Shown here one piece after another: positions 8,672 to 16,941 of a stretch of 45,624 nt of DNA (its first letter is position 1; every line of letters starts with the position of its first letter). The translations under genes were made by a program, and so were the position numbers. Under the pieces are notes generated by a model, which ran no database searches, was not told the DNA's origin, and worked only from the letters and a program-made list of their open reading frames with translations. The stretch is from Clostridia bacterium. Its GTDB lineage: Bacteria; Bacillota; Clostridia; Oscillospirales; CAG-272. The stretch is from contig JAKSPH010000003.1 of the NCBI GenBank assembly GCA_024404975.1, positions 1-45,624 on the forward strand, in the 5' to 3' direction.

Positions 8672-8757
8672 TTATTCAGCGTTTTTCACTGCCTCGACGT
8701 ATTTTTCGGCAAGTGCGGTAACACCGTCGTAATCCCCGGCGGCGATCTCGACCTGAC
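8672..8757 (-). pseudogene. 3' remnant of a KDPG aldolase gene
   Basis: Reading leftward from the 151-base repeat to the TAA at 8672-8674 gives about 27 residues that end DYDGVTALAEKYVEAVKNAE. This lines up with the C-terminus of the intact aldolase at 7048 ([21 protein letters not shown]). Homology stops exactly where repeat copy 1 starts, and nothing like the other 190 residues is present. It appears to be the tail left after a deletion or rearrangement next to the tRNA. Confidence 0.65.
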
Positions 8758-8887
8758 GCTCGGTCAGTCGCGGCTCTGACAGCCCACCGGGCTGTCATTC
8801 ACTCCCGCTCCCATTCGAGTCCGCGATGTCCCATAAACAAAAAACCCCTCGTTGAGGGGTATTTTTGTTGGTGGACCATCAAGGACT
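8757..8887. repeat. Tandem duplication copy 1, includes a tRNA 3' end remnant
   Basis: About 131 bases that repeat at 8908-9040 with few changes. From left to right: CGCTCGGTCAGTCGCGGCTC, a perfect hairpin GACAGCCC-N3-GGGCTGTC (8778-8796), a terminator-like hairpin (8844-8860) and the last 19 bases of the tRNA-Met gene on the minus strand (8869-8887, CCA plus acceptor stem and part of the T arm). After 8887 it diverges from the tRNA, so this copy encodes no tRNA. Confidence 0.85.
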
Positions 8888-8907
8888 AGATTCTCACGCG
8901 AACTGCG

Positions 8908-9040
8908 CGCTCGGTCAGTCGCGGCTCTGACAGCCCACCGGGCTGTCATTCACTCCCGCTCCTATTCGAGTCCGCGATGTCCCATAAACAAAAAGCCCCC
9001 TCGTTGAGGGGGTGTTTTTGTTGGTGGACCATCAAGGACT
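8908..9040. repeat. Tandem duplication copy 2, linked to the intact tRNA
   Basis: About 133 bases matching 8757-8887, offset by 151-153 bases. It holds the same GACAGCCC hairpin (8929-8947), the working tRNA terminator and runs into the T arm of the intact tRNA-Met. The 20 bases between copies (8888-8907) are unlike the tRNA. Confidence 0.85.
8990..9019 (-). terminator. Terminator of the tRNA-Met gene
   Basis: CCCCCTC (8996-9002) pairs with GAGGGGG (9006-9012) over a 3-base loop; the minus-strand arm is followed by a run of T. It lies just after the tRNA. Confidence 0.85.
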
Positions 9041-9098
9041 CGAACCTTGGACCGACCGGTTATGAGCCGGGAGCTCTGACCAACTGCGCTAATGGTCC
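9022..9098 (-). tRNA. tRNA-Met (CAT), elongator type
   Basis: A 77-base tRNA with encoded CCA. Acceptor stem GGACCAT/ATGGTCC, D arm with AGTTGGTCAGAG, anticodon arm CCCGG-CTCATAA-CCGGT with anticodon CAT, and T arm with GGTTCGAGTCC. The 5' end is not the C1:A72-mismatched initiator form. A tRNA-Ile2 with modified CAT anticodon cannot be fully excluded by eye. Its own promoter and terminator are both visible. Confidence 0.92.
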
Positions 9099-9111
9099 GT
9101 TGGCTTTTAGT

Positions 9112-9140
9112 ATTATATCATCTTTTTTTCGGTTTTGCAA
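9112..9140 (-). promoter_or_regulatory. Promoter of tRNA-Met
   Basis: On the minus strand TTGCAA (9135-9140) and TATAAT (9112-9117) are 17 bases apart, placing the transcript start about 7 bases before the tRNA. Confidence 0.8.
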
Positions 9141-9212
9141 TAGGGTTCCCGAAAAAACCGAAAGAACAGGGGAAAAACGGAACAAATCTTTCGGAAAATC
9201 ACGGCGGCGCTA

Positions 9213-9241
9213 TTGACTTTTCCTTCCGTTTGTTATACCAT
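9213..9241 (+). promoter_or_regulatory. Candidate promoter of the heparinase-like gene
   Basis: TTGACT (9213-9218) and TACCAT (9236-9241) with a 17-base spacer, 30 bases before the start codon. Confidence 0.5.
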
Positions 9242-9271
9242 AAAGAAAAAAGTATTTGAAAGGAAACACAT

Positions 9272-10927
9272 ATGCCCGGACTTTATACGCTTCTCACCCC
9301 CGAAAAACTTGATACCATCCGCAAAGCCCCTTTTTACCGCGAACTGCGTGAGGGAATGATCGCGCAGGCGGACGCGTTTCTCGCCGAAGCCCCCGCTTAT
9401 CTGAAATTCGCCGATCTGCACCTGTTTGCCACGACCGGAAACCGTTCCGTGTACGAAAAAACATACACGGAGCATCTCGACCGCTTGGAAAGCTACTTCG
9501 CCGTCTATCTCATCACGGAAGACGAAAAGTATCTCAACGCACTGACCGACATCGTCTGGGACGTCTGCGGTGTCGAATCCTGGTCGATCCCCGCTCACGT
9601 CAAAGAGGATCTTTCGATCGAACGCCGCCGCCGCAATCTCGACCTCGTTTCCACCCGCGTGGGAATGATCATGGCGGAGATCTATCACTTCCTCGGCGAT
9701 AAACTGCCCGATCTCGTGCGCCGCCGTATCGAATACGAAATGCGCGTGCGCATCCTCGACTCCTACTTTGCCGGTGACGAATATTGGTGGGAGTATACCA
9801 ACAACAACTGGGCTGCGGTCTGCGCCGCAAACATTTTCTGCTCGTTTATTCTGATGGGCGGAAAAGAGGAAACCGAACGCGCGATCCCCCGCCTCGAAAA
9901 GACGATCGAAGGTTTCCTTCTCGGTTTTGACGATGAGGGCTGCTGCAAGGAAGGTTACAGCTATTGGAAATACGGCTTCGGTCATTTCTGCATCTACGCC
10001 ACCGCTCTGCGTGAGTACACGGACGGAAAGATCGACTACTTCAAACTCCCCAAGATCCGTGCCATCGCCGGTTTTGAGGAATCCATCGCCATCAACGACA
10101 CGCAATGCATCTCCTTCTCGGACTGCAAACAGATCTTCGCACCGTCCATGGGACTTTCCCACTTCCTGAAAACGGAATACCCCGACCTCGGTCTGCCGAA
10201 GATGGGGCTTCCCGCCATGAAGAAGATCACCCTGTACGACCTTTTGTGGCTCAATCCCGCGCTGGAAGGTGTCAGCACGGCTTCCAAAGCCAAGGTGTTC
10301 CGCGAGAATCAATGGTTCATCTACCATTCCGAGGCGTTCAACTTCGCCTGCAAGGCGGGTTGCAACAATGAGTTCCACAACCACAACGATATCGGTTCCT
10401 TCGTCTTCTCGAAGAACGGAAAAATGACCTTCTCGGATCCCGGCGGAGGAGAATACACAAGACAGTATTTCAGTTCCGAACGGTACTCCATCCTCGCCGC
10501 TTCTTCCCGCGGACACAGCGTGCCGATCATCAACGGTCAGTATCAGGTTACGGGAACGGAAAAATCCGTGATCCTCGCCGAGGAAAAAAACCGCTACGCT
10601 TTCACGATGAAGAACGGCTATGACGTAGAGTCGCTGAACGCCCTCAACCGCGAGTTCAGAGCGGAGAAAGACGCTCTCGTCATCACCGACACTTACGACT
10701 TTGAAAAAGACCCTGACGAGGTGATCGAACGCTTCGTTTCGCTTCTCCCCATCACGGTCGACGGCGGAAAGGCGGTTTGCGGTGATTCCGAACTCGTCTT
10801 TGACACTGCCGTGTTCGATGCCTCTGTAACGACGGAGGATTTCCGTGTCGGCGTTCCGCTCTATCAGCTGAATCTCAAAGTCAAAGTTCCCGATGCAAAA
10901 ATGACACTTTCCGTGAAAGTTTGCTGA
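9272..10927 (+). CDS. Heparinase II/III-like polysaccharide lyase-type protein
   Basis: A 551-residue protein. The first about 330 residues are helical (an alpha/alpha toroid type, with repeated W, Y and R pairs such as EYWWEYTNNNWAAV around 170-183). The C-terminal half (about 340-551) is beta-rich and carries the heparinase II/III marker region CNNEFHNHNDIGSF (C364 to F377) with H369 and H371. The family cleaves uronic-acid glycans by beta-elimination. No signal peptide is seen, so it would act inside the cell on imported oligosaccharides. AAAGGAAA lies before the ATG. Monocistronic, closed by a strong terminator. Substrate unknown; the neighbouring uronate and aldonate genes suit a uronic acid source. 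Confidence 0.82.
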   Translation: MPGLYTLLTPEKLDTIRKAPFYRELREGMIAQADAFLAEAPAYLKFADLHLFATTGNRSVYEKTYTEHLDRLESYFAVYLITEDEKYLNALTDIVWDVCGVESWSIPAHVKEDLSIERRRRNLDLVSTRVGMIMAEIYHFLGDKLPDLVRRRIEYEMRVRILDSYFAGDEYWWEYTNNNWAAVCAANIFCSFILMGGKEETERAIPRLEKTIEGFLLGFDDEGCCKEGYSYWKYGFGHFCIYATALREYTDGKIDYFKLPKIRAIAGFEESIAINDTQCISFSDCKQIFAPSMGLSHFLKTEYPDLGLPKMGLPAMKKITLYDLLWLNPALEGVSTASKAKVFRENQWFIYHSEAFNFACKAGCNNEFHNHNDIGSFVFSKNGKMTFSDPGGGEYTRQYFSSERYSILAASSRGHSVPIINGQYQVTGTEKSVILAEEKNRYAFTMKNGYDVESLNALNREFRAEKDALVITDTYDFEKDPDEVIERFVSLLPITVDGGKAVCGDSELVFDTAVFDASVTTEDFRVGVPLYQLNLKVKVPDAKMTLSVKVC

Positions 10928-10932
10928 CAATC

Positions 10933-10965
10933 AAAAGATCCGTCCGGATGCCGGACGGATCTTTT
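10933..10965. terminator. Bidirectional terminator
   Basis: An 11-base-pair GC-rich stem (10937-10947 with 10951-10961), loop ATG, flanked by AAAA and TTTTTT. It lies between the heparinase-like gene (+) and the aldo/keto reductase gene (-). Confidence 0.9.
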
Positions 10966-10987
10966 TTGTTAACTTTTGTTTGCAATA

Positions 10988-11974
10988 TCAGTGGATTCTT
11001 CCGTATGCCCACGGATCCGCGTCGTCGCCGATGAACTCTTTGATCGGCTCGGTCGCACGGTTCAGCGCTTCGATGACGTCGGGAGCGAGGGTGAGATCTC
11101 CGGCTTTCGCGTTGGCGATCGCCTGTGCCGGGGTTCTCGCGCCGGCAATCACGCTCGTGATCTCCGGTCGGGACAAACTCCACGCGAGTGCCACGTCCTC
11201 CATCGGCTGACCGATCTCAAGACAGATCTCTCGGATCTTGTCGATGCAGGAGAAGGCGAGTTCCTCGCAACCGGCTCCGCCGTGTCTTGCGCCCTGACGG
11301 ATCGCCGAATTGAAGATCTTGGTTCTTGCTCTGCCGACGGGGAAATCGTCGGCGGTTTTATATTTACCGGAAAGCAACCCCTGTCCGAGAGAACTGTACG
11401 TCAGAATTCCGATTCCGTTCTCATGGCATTTGCCCATGATCGAGTATTCAATGCCGCGGAAGAGCAGGTTGTACGCCATCTGATTGGAAACCACGTCCGC
11501 TTTACCGAGAACGCGGTCAAGATCGCCGATGCCGAAATTGGAAACGCCGATCGCGCGGATCTTACCTTGCTTTTTGAGGTCGGTCAAGGTGTCGAGTGCC
11601 TCGTCCATGGAGTCCGCCGACGGCCAATGGATCTGATAGAGGTCAAGATAATCCGTGCCGAGTCTTTTCAGCGTGTTTTCGAGGGAGGAAACCATATCCG
11701 CACGGTTCAGATGAGAGTTGGAAACCTTGGATTGGATGACGACGCGGGAGCGGTCGGCACCGAGTGCTTTTCCGAGGATGACTTCGGTCAACCCGCCGGC
11801 GTAACTTTCGGCGGTGTCGAAGGAGGTAACGCCGCTGTCAAGGGCAGCTCTGATGGTTTCAACGGAGTCTTTTTCGTCCTGCGGCCCCCAGTTGGAATCG
11901 CCGGTAAAGGTCATGCATCCGAGAGTAACGGCAGAGAGCGTCAGTCCCGAATTTCCGAGTGCTTTGTACTTCAT
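10988..11974 (-). CDS. Aldo/keto reductase
   Basis: A 328-residue NADPH-dependent reductase with a TIM-barrel fold. The catalytic tetrad is complete: D53, Y58, K83 and H116 (IHWP). The nucleotide-site segments GVSNFG (143-148), NQMAYNLL (163-170) and VIAGARTPAQ (near 275) are as expected. It is the last gene of a leftward operon after uxuA (18-base gap), and has AAAGGAG upstream. In the mannonate context it could reduce a keto sugar or aldose, for example in place of a fructuronate reductase, but the sequence does not fix the substrate. Confidence 0.93.
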   Translation of the reverse strand: MKYKALGNSGLTLSAVTLGCMTFTGDSNWGPQDEKDSVETIRAALDSGVTSFDTAESYAGGLTEVILGKALGADRSRVVIQSKVSNSHLNRADMVSSLENTLKRLGTDYLDLYQIHWPSADSMDEALDTLTDLKKQGKIRAIGVSNFGIGDLDRVLGKADVVSNQMAYNLLFRGIEYSIMGKCHENGIGILTYSSLGQGLLSGKYKTADDFPVGRARTKIFNSAIRQGARHGGAGCEELAFSCIDKIREICLEIGQPMEDVALAWSLSRPEITSVIAGARTPAQAIANAKAGDLTLAPDVIEALNRATEPIKEFIGDDADPWAYGRIH

Positions 11975-11992
11975 ATCTGATCTCCTTTTAAT

Positions 11993-13030
11993 TTATTCAC
12001 CGTAAATCGGCAGATGAAGGGCTTTCATGATCCCGCGGATATGCCCGATGGCGTACGCCACCGTCGCGTGGGAAGTCTGACAACCGGCAAGGGCGGGGTA
12101 GTGATCGGGAATGAAACATCCGTCGAAACCGGCATCGTAATAGGTCTTGAGCGTGCGGGGAATATCCACGTCGCCGTCGTCGATCATCATTTCGTCGTAC
12201 TTCGGTATCGCCCCGCGGACGTTGCGCAAATGGACGTAGGAAATGCGTTTTTCTCTTGCGAAGTGATCAATGGTCTTGTACACGTCCACACCCATTTCGG
12301 AGAACGTGCCTTGACAAAATTCCACGGTGCAATACGGCGTCGGGAAGGTGCGGAACAGTTCGTCGTAATCCTCCGGCGAGATGAGAACGCGCCCCGCGTG
12401 GCGGAGCATAGGGATCGGGGGATCTTCGGGATGCGCGGCAAGCTGAACCCCAGCGTCGGCGCAGACCGGGAGGATGTTTTCCAAGAAACGGTACAGACGG
12501 TGCTTCATCTCCTCGCGGGAGATTTCGGGATACGTGCCGGTGGCTTCCGGTTCGACCACGGTGTTCCACGCCATGGAGCGGGGAATGTAATCGTCGACGA
12601 AGGGGTGTCCTTCGGGATCGAAACTGACGGACATCGTGCCGCCTCTGCCGACGGGCGCGGAATATCTGCCGATGACACCGCCCGCGGAGAAGTTGTATCC
12701 CATGATCGGGATACCCGCTTTTCCCATATTGGAAATCGTACGCTTGAGGTTTTCGAGTTGTTTCTCCTGTCCCGGCAGATCCATCAGAATCTTATGCCAG
12801 AAGCGCGGCGGGAAATTCTCGATCGCCTCGAATCCGAGACCGTTCTCACGGAAGTGAGCGACAAGGCGTTTGAGATCGTCTTCCGCCCAATATCCGTCCT
12901 TCGCGGAAGGAAGAACGTCGGTGTCATATTTGAAACCGAGGACGTGAGTAACACCTATCTGACGGAGAAATTGTAAATAGTTCTTGTCATATAGTTCGGT
13001 GGCGGCGCGCAATCCGACGGCAACTTTCAT
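11993..13030 (-). CDS. uxuA: Mannonate dehydratase (UxuA family)
   Basis: Dehydrates D-mannonate to 2-keto-3-deoxygluconate. The 345-residue protein is a TIM barrel of the UxuA type; visible marks are FEAIENFPP (67-75), the metal-site H200 in HPEDPP, C239 in FCQGT, H267 in VHLRN and D309-H310 in DHYP. Length is within the 340-395 range of the family. AGGTATTTT before the start is a weak ribosome site. It is fourth in a leftward operon (isomerase, PHP, PHP, uxuA, reductase). No kinase or aldolase is in this operon; the dgo operon could supply related steps (inference). Confidence 0.92.
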   Translation of the reverse strand: MKVAVGLRAATELYDKNYLQFLRQIGVTHVLGFKYDTDVLPSAKDGYWAEDDLKRLVAHFRENGLGFEAIENFPPRFWHKILMDLPGQEKQLENLKRTISNMGKAGIPIMGYNFSAGGVIGRYSAPVGRGGTMSVSFDPEGHPFVDDYIPRSMAWNTVVEPEATGTYPEISREEMKHRLYRFLENILPVCADAGVQLAAHPEDPPIPMLRHAGRVLISPEDYDELFRTFPTPYCTVEFCQGTFSEMGVDVYKTIDHFAREKRISYVHLRNVRGAIPKYDEMMIDDGDVDIPRTLKTYYDAGFDGCFIPDHYPALAGCQTSHATVAYAIGHIRGIMKALHLPIYGE

Positions 13031-13062
13031 AAAATACCTCTATTACTTCGCAAAAACGCGAT

Positions 13063-13773
13063 TCAGTCAAGATAGAAGTTTTCTCTTACGGAAACGACGT
13101 TGGGCTGGGAGAACGGCGTTCCTTCTCTTTTACGAACGGCATCGATAAACTCTTCCATCGAGTCGATGGGATGCTCGAAAGAAAGACCGCCGATGATGGC
13201 TTGGCTTCTTCTGTGCATATCGGAACCCGCGGTGGGGATCATGCCGAACGCGCCGACATAGGAATTGGCGAGCGCGTTTTCTCTGTTGCCGCGGCTGGCG
13301 TTGATGATCTCCACGGCTTCGGCTTCGGGATAGAGATTGAAGTGATCGAGATCGGGACTCTCACGATAAGGATGCGCGTGGACGGCGAGAGCGCCGTTCT
13401 CTTTGGCGAACTGAAGGAACTGACGTGCGGAGAGATCCATGATTTCGGGCAGGGCAGCGAGTTTGTCCTCGTCCCAACCGTAGACCAGAATATGCGTTCC
13501 GGGGAATCCCTGTTCAAATCCGAAAAATACTTTCAGACGGTCGCCGGCGGCTTCCTTGACCTCGCGGTATCCGCGGGCGAAGGCGTGTACTCTGTCGGCG
13601 AAGGGCGCATCGGGCATCTCGTCGTTGATACGGCAGTTTCCGTGGAAAAAGTGATCGGTGACGATGACACCGTAATAACCGTTATTCACGTACAGATCCA
13701 CGATCTGTTCCGCGCTCATTTTTCCGCAGCGGCTCACGGAAGCCGTATGCAAATGCGTTTCGATTTTGAACAT
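13063..13773 (-). CDS. PHP-domain protein, tandem copy 2
   Basis: A 236-residue PHP protein. H7-x-H9 in ETHLHT, TDHF at about 39-42, AHPYRE near 138-143 and GSDMH near 195-199 give the metal site. It is a clear paralogue of the next gene upstream (13777-14484): both share MSAE-x-x-VDLYV-x-NGY, GVIVTDHF, GNC, AxxYREVKEAAGD, ILVYGWDE and PEIMD. The gap to that gene is 3 bases, so they are a tandem duplication in one operon. It probably acts on a phosphorylated or metal-bound small molecule in the sugar-acid pathway; the reaction is not known. Confidence 0.88.
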   Translation of the reverse strand: MFKIETHLHTASVSRCGKMSAEQIVDLYVNNGYYGVIVTDHFFHGNCRINDEMPDAPFADRVHAFARGYREVKEAAGDRLKVFFGFEQGFPGTHILVYGWDEDKLAALPEIMDLSARQFLQFAKENGALAVHAHPYRESPDLDHFNLYPEAEAVEIINASRGNRENALANSYVGAFGMIPTAGSDMHRRSQAIIGGLSFEHPIDSMEEFIDAVRKREGTPFSQPNVVSVRENFYLD

Positions 13774-13776
13774 TCT

Positions 13777-14484
13777 TCACACCTCTTCTTTCGGTTTCGC
13801 GGCAAGGACGTTTGCGCGGTTGATGGGTTTTCCGAGTCCCGCTCTGACGGCGGCAATGTATTCTTCGATATTGTGGATGGGTTCTTCAAATGCCATACCG
13901 CCGAGGCGGGGCGTTACCGTCGCATGGGCATCGGAACCGGAAGTTTTGAGTTTATCGAAGTTGTTGGCGTAAATGACCGCGAGAGCGTTGGTCTTGTCGG
14001 GCATGGAGGCGTTCATGACTTCCACGCCTTCCGTCTGCGGGAACAGGCGGATGTGGTCGATGTAACCCGCTTGGCGGTAAGGATGCGCCTGCACGGTGAA
14101 GGCGCCGTTCTCCTTGGCGAATTTCAGAAACTCTTTCGGCGGCATATCCATGATCTCCGGCATGGAAACGAGTTTTTCCTCATCCCATCCGTACACGAGG
14201 ATATCCGTGCCTTTGTAGGTGTATTCAAATCCGAACATGACGGTCAGTTTGTCGCCTGCCGCCTCCTTGACCTCGCGGTAAGCACGCGCGTACCGTCTGA
14301 TTTTTTCTTCGTAGGAAGCATCCGGCATCTCGCGGCGTACAACGCAGTTTCCGTTCAGAAAGTGATCGGTGACGATCACGCCGGAATATCCGTTCTTCAC
14401 GTACAGATCGACGAGTTCTTCCGCGCTCATCCTTCCGCAGATGGAGGAGATTGCGGTATGGCAGTGGGTTTCGTAATAATACAT
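13777..14484 (-). CDS. PHP-domain protein, tandem copy 1
   Basis: A 235-residue PHP protein. The start ATG at 14484 has AGAGGTC upstream; a TTG at 14505 is less good. H-x-H in YETHCHT (H7, H9), TDHF, AHPYR and GSDAH mark the metal site. About half of its residues match its neighbour at 13063 by eye. The pair differs in the substrate-side region (about 45-60 and 140-200), which suggests separate specificities. It lies between the TIM-barrel isomerase gene (49-base gap) and copy 2. Confidence 0.88.
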   Translation of the reverse strand: MYYYETHCHTAISSICGRMSAEELVDLYVKNGYSGVIVTDHFLNGNCVVRREMPDASYEEKIRRYARAYREVKEAAGDKLTVMFGFEYTYKGTDILVYGWDEEKLVSMPEIMDMPPKEFLKFAKENGAFTVQAHPYRQAGYIDHIRLFPQTEGVEVMNASMPDKTNALAVIYANNFDKLKTSGSDAHATVTPRLGGMAFEEPIHNIEEYIAAVRAGLGKPINRANVLAAKPKEEV

Positions 14485-14533
14485 CGGTATCTGACCTCTT
14501 TTCAAAAATTACTGTTTTTTCGGGGATCCTGTA

Positions 14534-15388
14534 TTAGAAGAGGATCTTTCCGAGTACCGCCGGTTTTCTTCCTTCAAAGAGTGCGGCGGCGTTTTCGTAA
14601 ACGTCCGAAGCCGTCAGTGGGACGGGGCGCAATATCCTGCCCGTAGAACCCGCGCTCAGTTCATATAGCCACGGACCGCGGTATCCGACCTCCGACAGGG
14701 CTTTCAGAACCCCCGAAAAATCCGCTTTTCCTTCACCGGGCAAAACGTGTCTTTCGTCGATCAGATCGTAGTCGGACACGTGTGTGGTAACGATCTTTTC
14801 TCCGACGGCGCGGACGAATTCCGCGTTGTCCTGTTTCGTCAGATGATTGGTGTCGAAAACGACGCGCAACCGGCTGTCCGCTTCCAGCAAGGCGAGGATC
14901 TCTCCGCTGTCGTGACCGATACAGGAGCGGGGCAGGTCTTCCACGCAGAGAGTAACGCCGAGATCCCCGGCGGTCTGACACAGTTCCCGCACGGAGCGTT
15001 TCGCGGCTTCGAGATGCGCCGCGCGGTCGGCATCGGCAATGGGTTCGCCGCTCGCGTGAAAAACGAAATGTGAAAAGCCGTGAGGCGCCGCTGCCTTCAT
15101 ATAATCCGTGAATTTCCCGACGGTGTATCTCCGCATCTCTTCGTTCGGGGAGGAAGGATCGAGTTTCTCAAACGGCAGGAAGGGCAAGTGGTACGACCAC
15201 AGCGTTACGCCATGCGCACGCGCGGCTTCGCCGATCCCGTCGAGGATCAGTGCGTCGTGGTCTTTTTCCGCGCCGAAAGATAGTTCGAAATGCGTGATCC
15301 CGCCTTTCTCGTATTCGGAAAACCACACGTCAAAAGAAATCGGCTGTGCCGCCGAAAAGAAAGAACTTGACAGTCCGACAGGATACAT
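14534..15388 (-). CDS. Sugar phosphate isomerase/epimerase-like TIM-barrel protein
   Basis: A 284-residue protein of the xylose-isomerase-like TIM-barrel (AP endonuclease 2) superfamily. Visible parts: FELSFG (34-39), a LWSYHLPF segment (about 63-70), FVFHASGE (about 108-115), VEDLPRSC (about 149-156), VVFDTNHLT (about 175-183), THVSDYD (near 201-207), HVLPGEGKADF (near 214-224) and ELSAG (near 243-247). These supply the usual Glu/Asp/His metal ligands. It is the first gene of the leftward uxuA operon, with GAGGTGG before the ATG and a good promoter. Likely interconverts a keto or aldo sugar acid; the exact substrate is unknown. Confidence 0.85.
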   Translation of the reverse strand: MYPVGLSSSFFSAAQPISFDVWFSEYEKGGITHFELSFGAEKDHDALILDGIGEAARAHGVTLWSYHLPFLPFEKLDPSSPNEEMRRYTVGKFTDYMKAAAPHGFSHFVFHASGEPIADADRAAHLEAAKRSVRELCQTAGDLGVTLCVEDLPRSCIGHDSGEILALLEADSRLRVVFDTNHLTKQDNAEFVRAVGEKIVTTHVSDYDLIDERHVLPGEGKADFSGVLKALSEVGYRGPWLYELSAGSTGRILRPVPLTASDVYENAAALFEGRKPAVLGKILF

Positions 15389-15411
15389 AATCCACCTCGT
15401 ATTGTTTTTTT

Positions 15412-15440
15412 AGTATAACACGCGCGCGGGATGTTGTCAA
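15412..15440 (-). promoter_or_regulatory. Sigma-A promoter of the uxuA operon
   Basis: On the minus strand TTGACA (15435-15440) and TATACT (15412-15417) are exactly 17 bases apart, 23 bases before the isomerase start. Confidence 0.85.
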
Positions 15441-15488
15441 GAGCGCCGGAGCGGTTTTGAAAACTCCGCGGGGCAAACAGCAAAACGG

Positions 15489-15516
15489 CGGCAGGGTACT
15501 TTCGTCCCCGCTGCCG
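15489..15516 (-). terminator. Probable terminator after the GH39-like gene
   Basis: CGGCAG (15489-15494) pairs with CTGCCG (15511-15516), extended by GG/CC inside; on the minus strand it is followed by GTTTTG. Only moderate quality because the T run is short. Confidence 0.5.
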
Positions 15517-15528
15517 TTCGGTGATCAA

Positions 15529-16893
15529 TTATTCTTCGTAGCGTTCAAAGACGACTTCTGCTGTGGTAAAGAGTTTCATTTTGAAATACAGACGGAAGTT
15601 TCCGCCGGAGAGGATCTCCTCTTTGACGACGGCAGCGTCACTGTCGGCATCGACAACGCGGAAAGTCGCTTTGACGGGTCCCGTGATTCCGAGATCCTTC
15701 ACGTCGATACGGACGGTCTTGTCTTCCGCTTCGTCCGCGTCGCGGTAGTAGGTGAACATCAGTGCCGCCTTGTCTTCGGACTTCGCGCCGACGGCATAGA
15801 GTGCCTCGTCGTCGGTCGAAACCCTGACGGCGGTGCCGAGGCGGTAGAGGTCGCCGAAATACAGGAAGGGGTAATACCCTTTGAGTTTATCGCACACGAA
15901 ATCCGTGGCGAACATGCCGTTCATACCGCAGGGGCGTGCATCGTAGTACATCAGAAGATCGAGCGGCGCGTATTGCTCCGAAGCCATCACGGCGGAAATG
16001 AAGGACGAGCCTTTCAGACCTTTCTCGGTTTTGAGAGAGTAGACCCAATCGTCGCCGACCCAACTCTTGACGTAGTTCCATTCGTTCAGAATGCTCTCGG
16101 TCTTCGTAAAGCCGAACTCATCGAGAATATCTCTCGCGAGGCGCGTATCGGCGAGAACTTTTTCAGGCGTGGAAGTATAGACGTGCCAGGAGAAGAAATC
16201 GAGGGGCGTTCCGTGATCCCGGCAATATGCGAGGAAGTCGCGGCACCAGGGTTTTGTGGAACGGCAAACGGCAGGACCGCCGATCTTCAGATGAGGGAAA
16301 CGCGCTTTGAGGCGTTTTGCCGCAATATCGAAGAGGTCGAAGAACTGCGCTTTCGTGCCGCCCCAGGTCTTCTTGTCAACGATATCGGCGTCGTCGGCGC
16401 ACATGTCCGGCTCGTTCCAGATCTCCCAATATTCGATATCGTATTTGAAACCGTTGTCCCATCCTTCGGTATAGTGCGCGACGATATGCTCGCAAATCCT
16501 TGCCCATTTTTGAAAATCGGGCGGGGGAAGCGTTCCGTACTTTTTCGGTGGGTGTTCGATCTTCGAGCCGAGACGGTAAAATGTTTTCACACCTGCGTAC
16601 TCGCAGACTTTGATATACTCGTCCGTGAGATCGAAATCGTAGGAGGCGGGATCGTTCTCGTCGGCGTCAAAGTTTCTGAAAATATTGTGGACGTCGACCG
16701 TGTGTTCTCCGCCGTAGGTGGCGCAGAACGCCGCATCGTGGTTTCTCGCATAGGGAATGCCGGCATCCACGAACGCCTGCAAGTTGGAGATTCGCTGATC
16801 TGCCGTGAATTTGTAGACCGGTCCGTTGTTGACGGCGTGCATCGGCTTGACTCTGCCGAGGTCGGTATTTCCTTCAAAAATCAAAGTGGACAT
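15529..16893 (-). CDS. GH39-like glycoside hydrolase
   Basis: A 454-residue protein like family GH39 (beta-xylosidases and related retaining enzymes). The acid/base motif WNEPD (E161) and the nucleophile motif LNEWN (E271) are both present and correctly spaced in a TIM barrel; SWHVY (236-240) lies between them. The C-terminal about 110 residues form a beta sandwich typical for the clan. No signal peptide, so it is intracellular. Two ATGs stand next to each other; the second (16893) is better spaced from AAGGAA. It lies 45 bases after the DUF1854 gene, so may be read through from it. Substrate not certain: xyloside, glucuronide or a related short oligosaccharide. Confidence 0.8.
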   Translation of the reverse strand: MSTLIFEGNTDLGRVKPMHAVNNGPVYKFTADQRISNLQAFVDAGIPYARNHDAAFCATYGGEHTVDVHNIFRNFDADENDPASYDFDLTDEYIKVCEYAGVKTFYRLGSKIEHPPKKYGTLPPPDFQKWARICEHIVAHYTEGWDNGFKYDIEYWEIWNEPDMCADDADIVDKKTWGGTKAQFFDLFDIAAKRLKARFPHLKIGGPAVCRSTKPWCRDFLAYCRDHGTPLDFFSWHVYTSTPEKVLADTRLARDILDEFGFTKTESILNEWNYVKSWVGDDWVYSLKTEKGLKGSSFISAVMASEQYAPLDLLMYYDARPCGMNGMFATDFVCDKLKGYYPFLYFGDLYRLGTAVRVSTDDEALYAVGAKSEDKAALMFTYYRDADEAEDKTVRIDVKDLGITGPVKATFRVVDADSDAAVVKEEILSGGNFRLYFKMKLFTTAEVVFERYEE

Positions 16894-16941
16894 CATGATT
16901 TCCTTTCTTCCGGACAGGAAACGAAAAATGCAGTTTTACGA

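Noticed and set aside
8869-8887. Second tRNA gene in repeat copy 1
   Set aside because: Only the last 19 bases of the tRNA are present; no anticodon or D arm follows.
8764-8949. 61-codon frame across the tandem repeat
   Set aside because: It is made of repeat and terminator sequence, with no ribosome site and no protein-like features.
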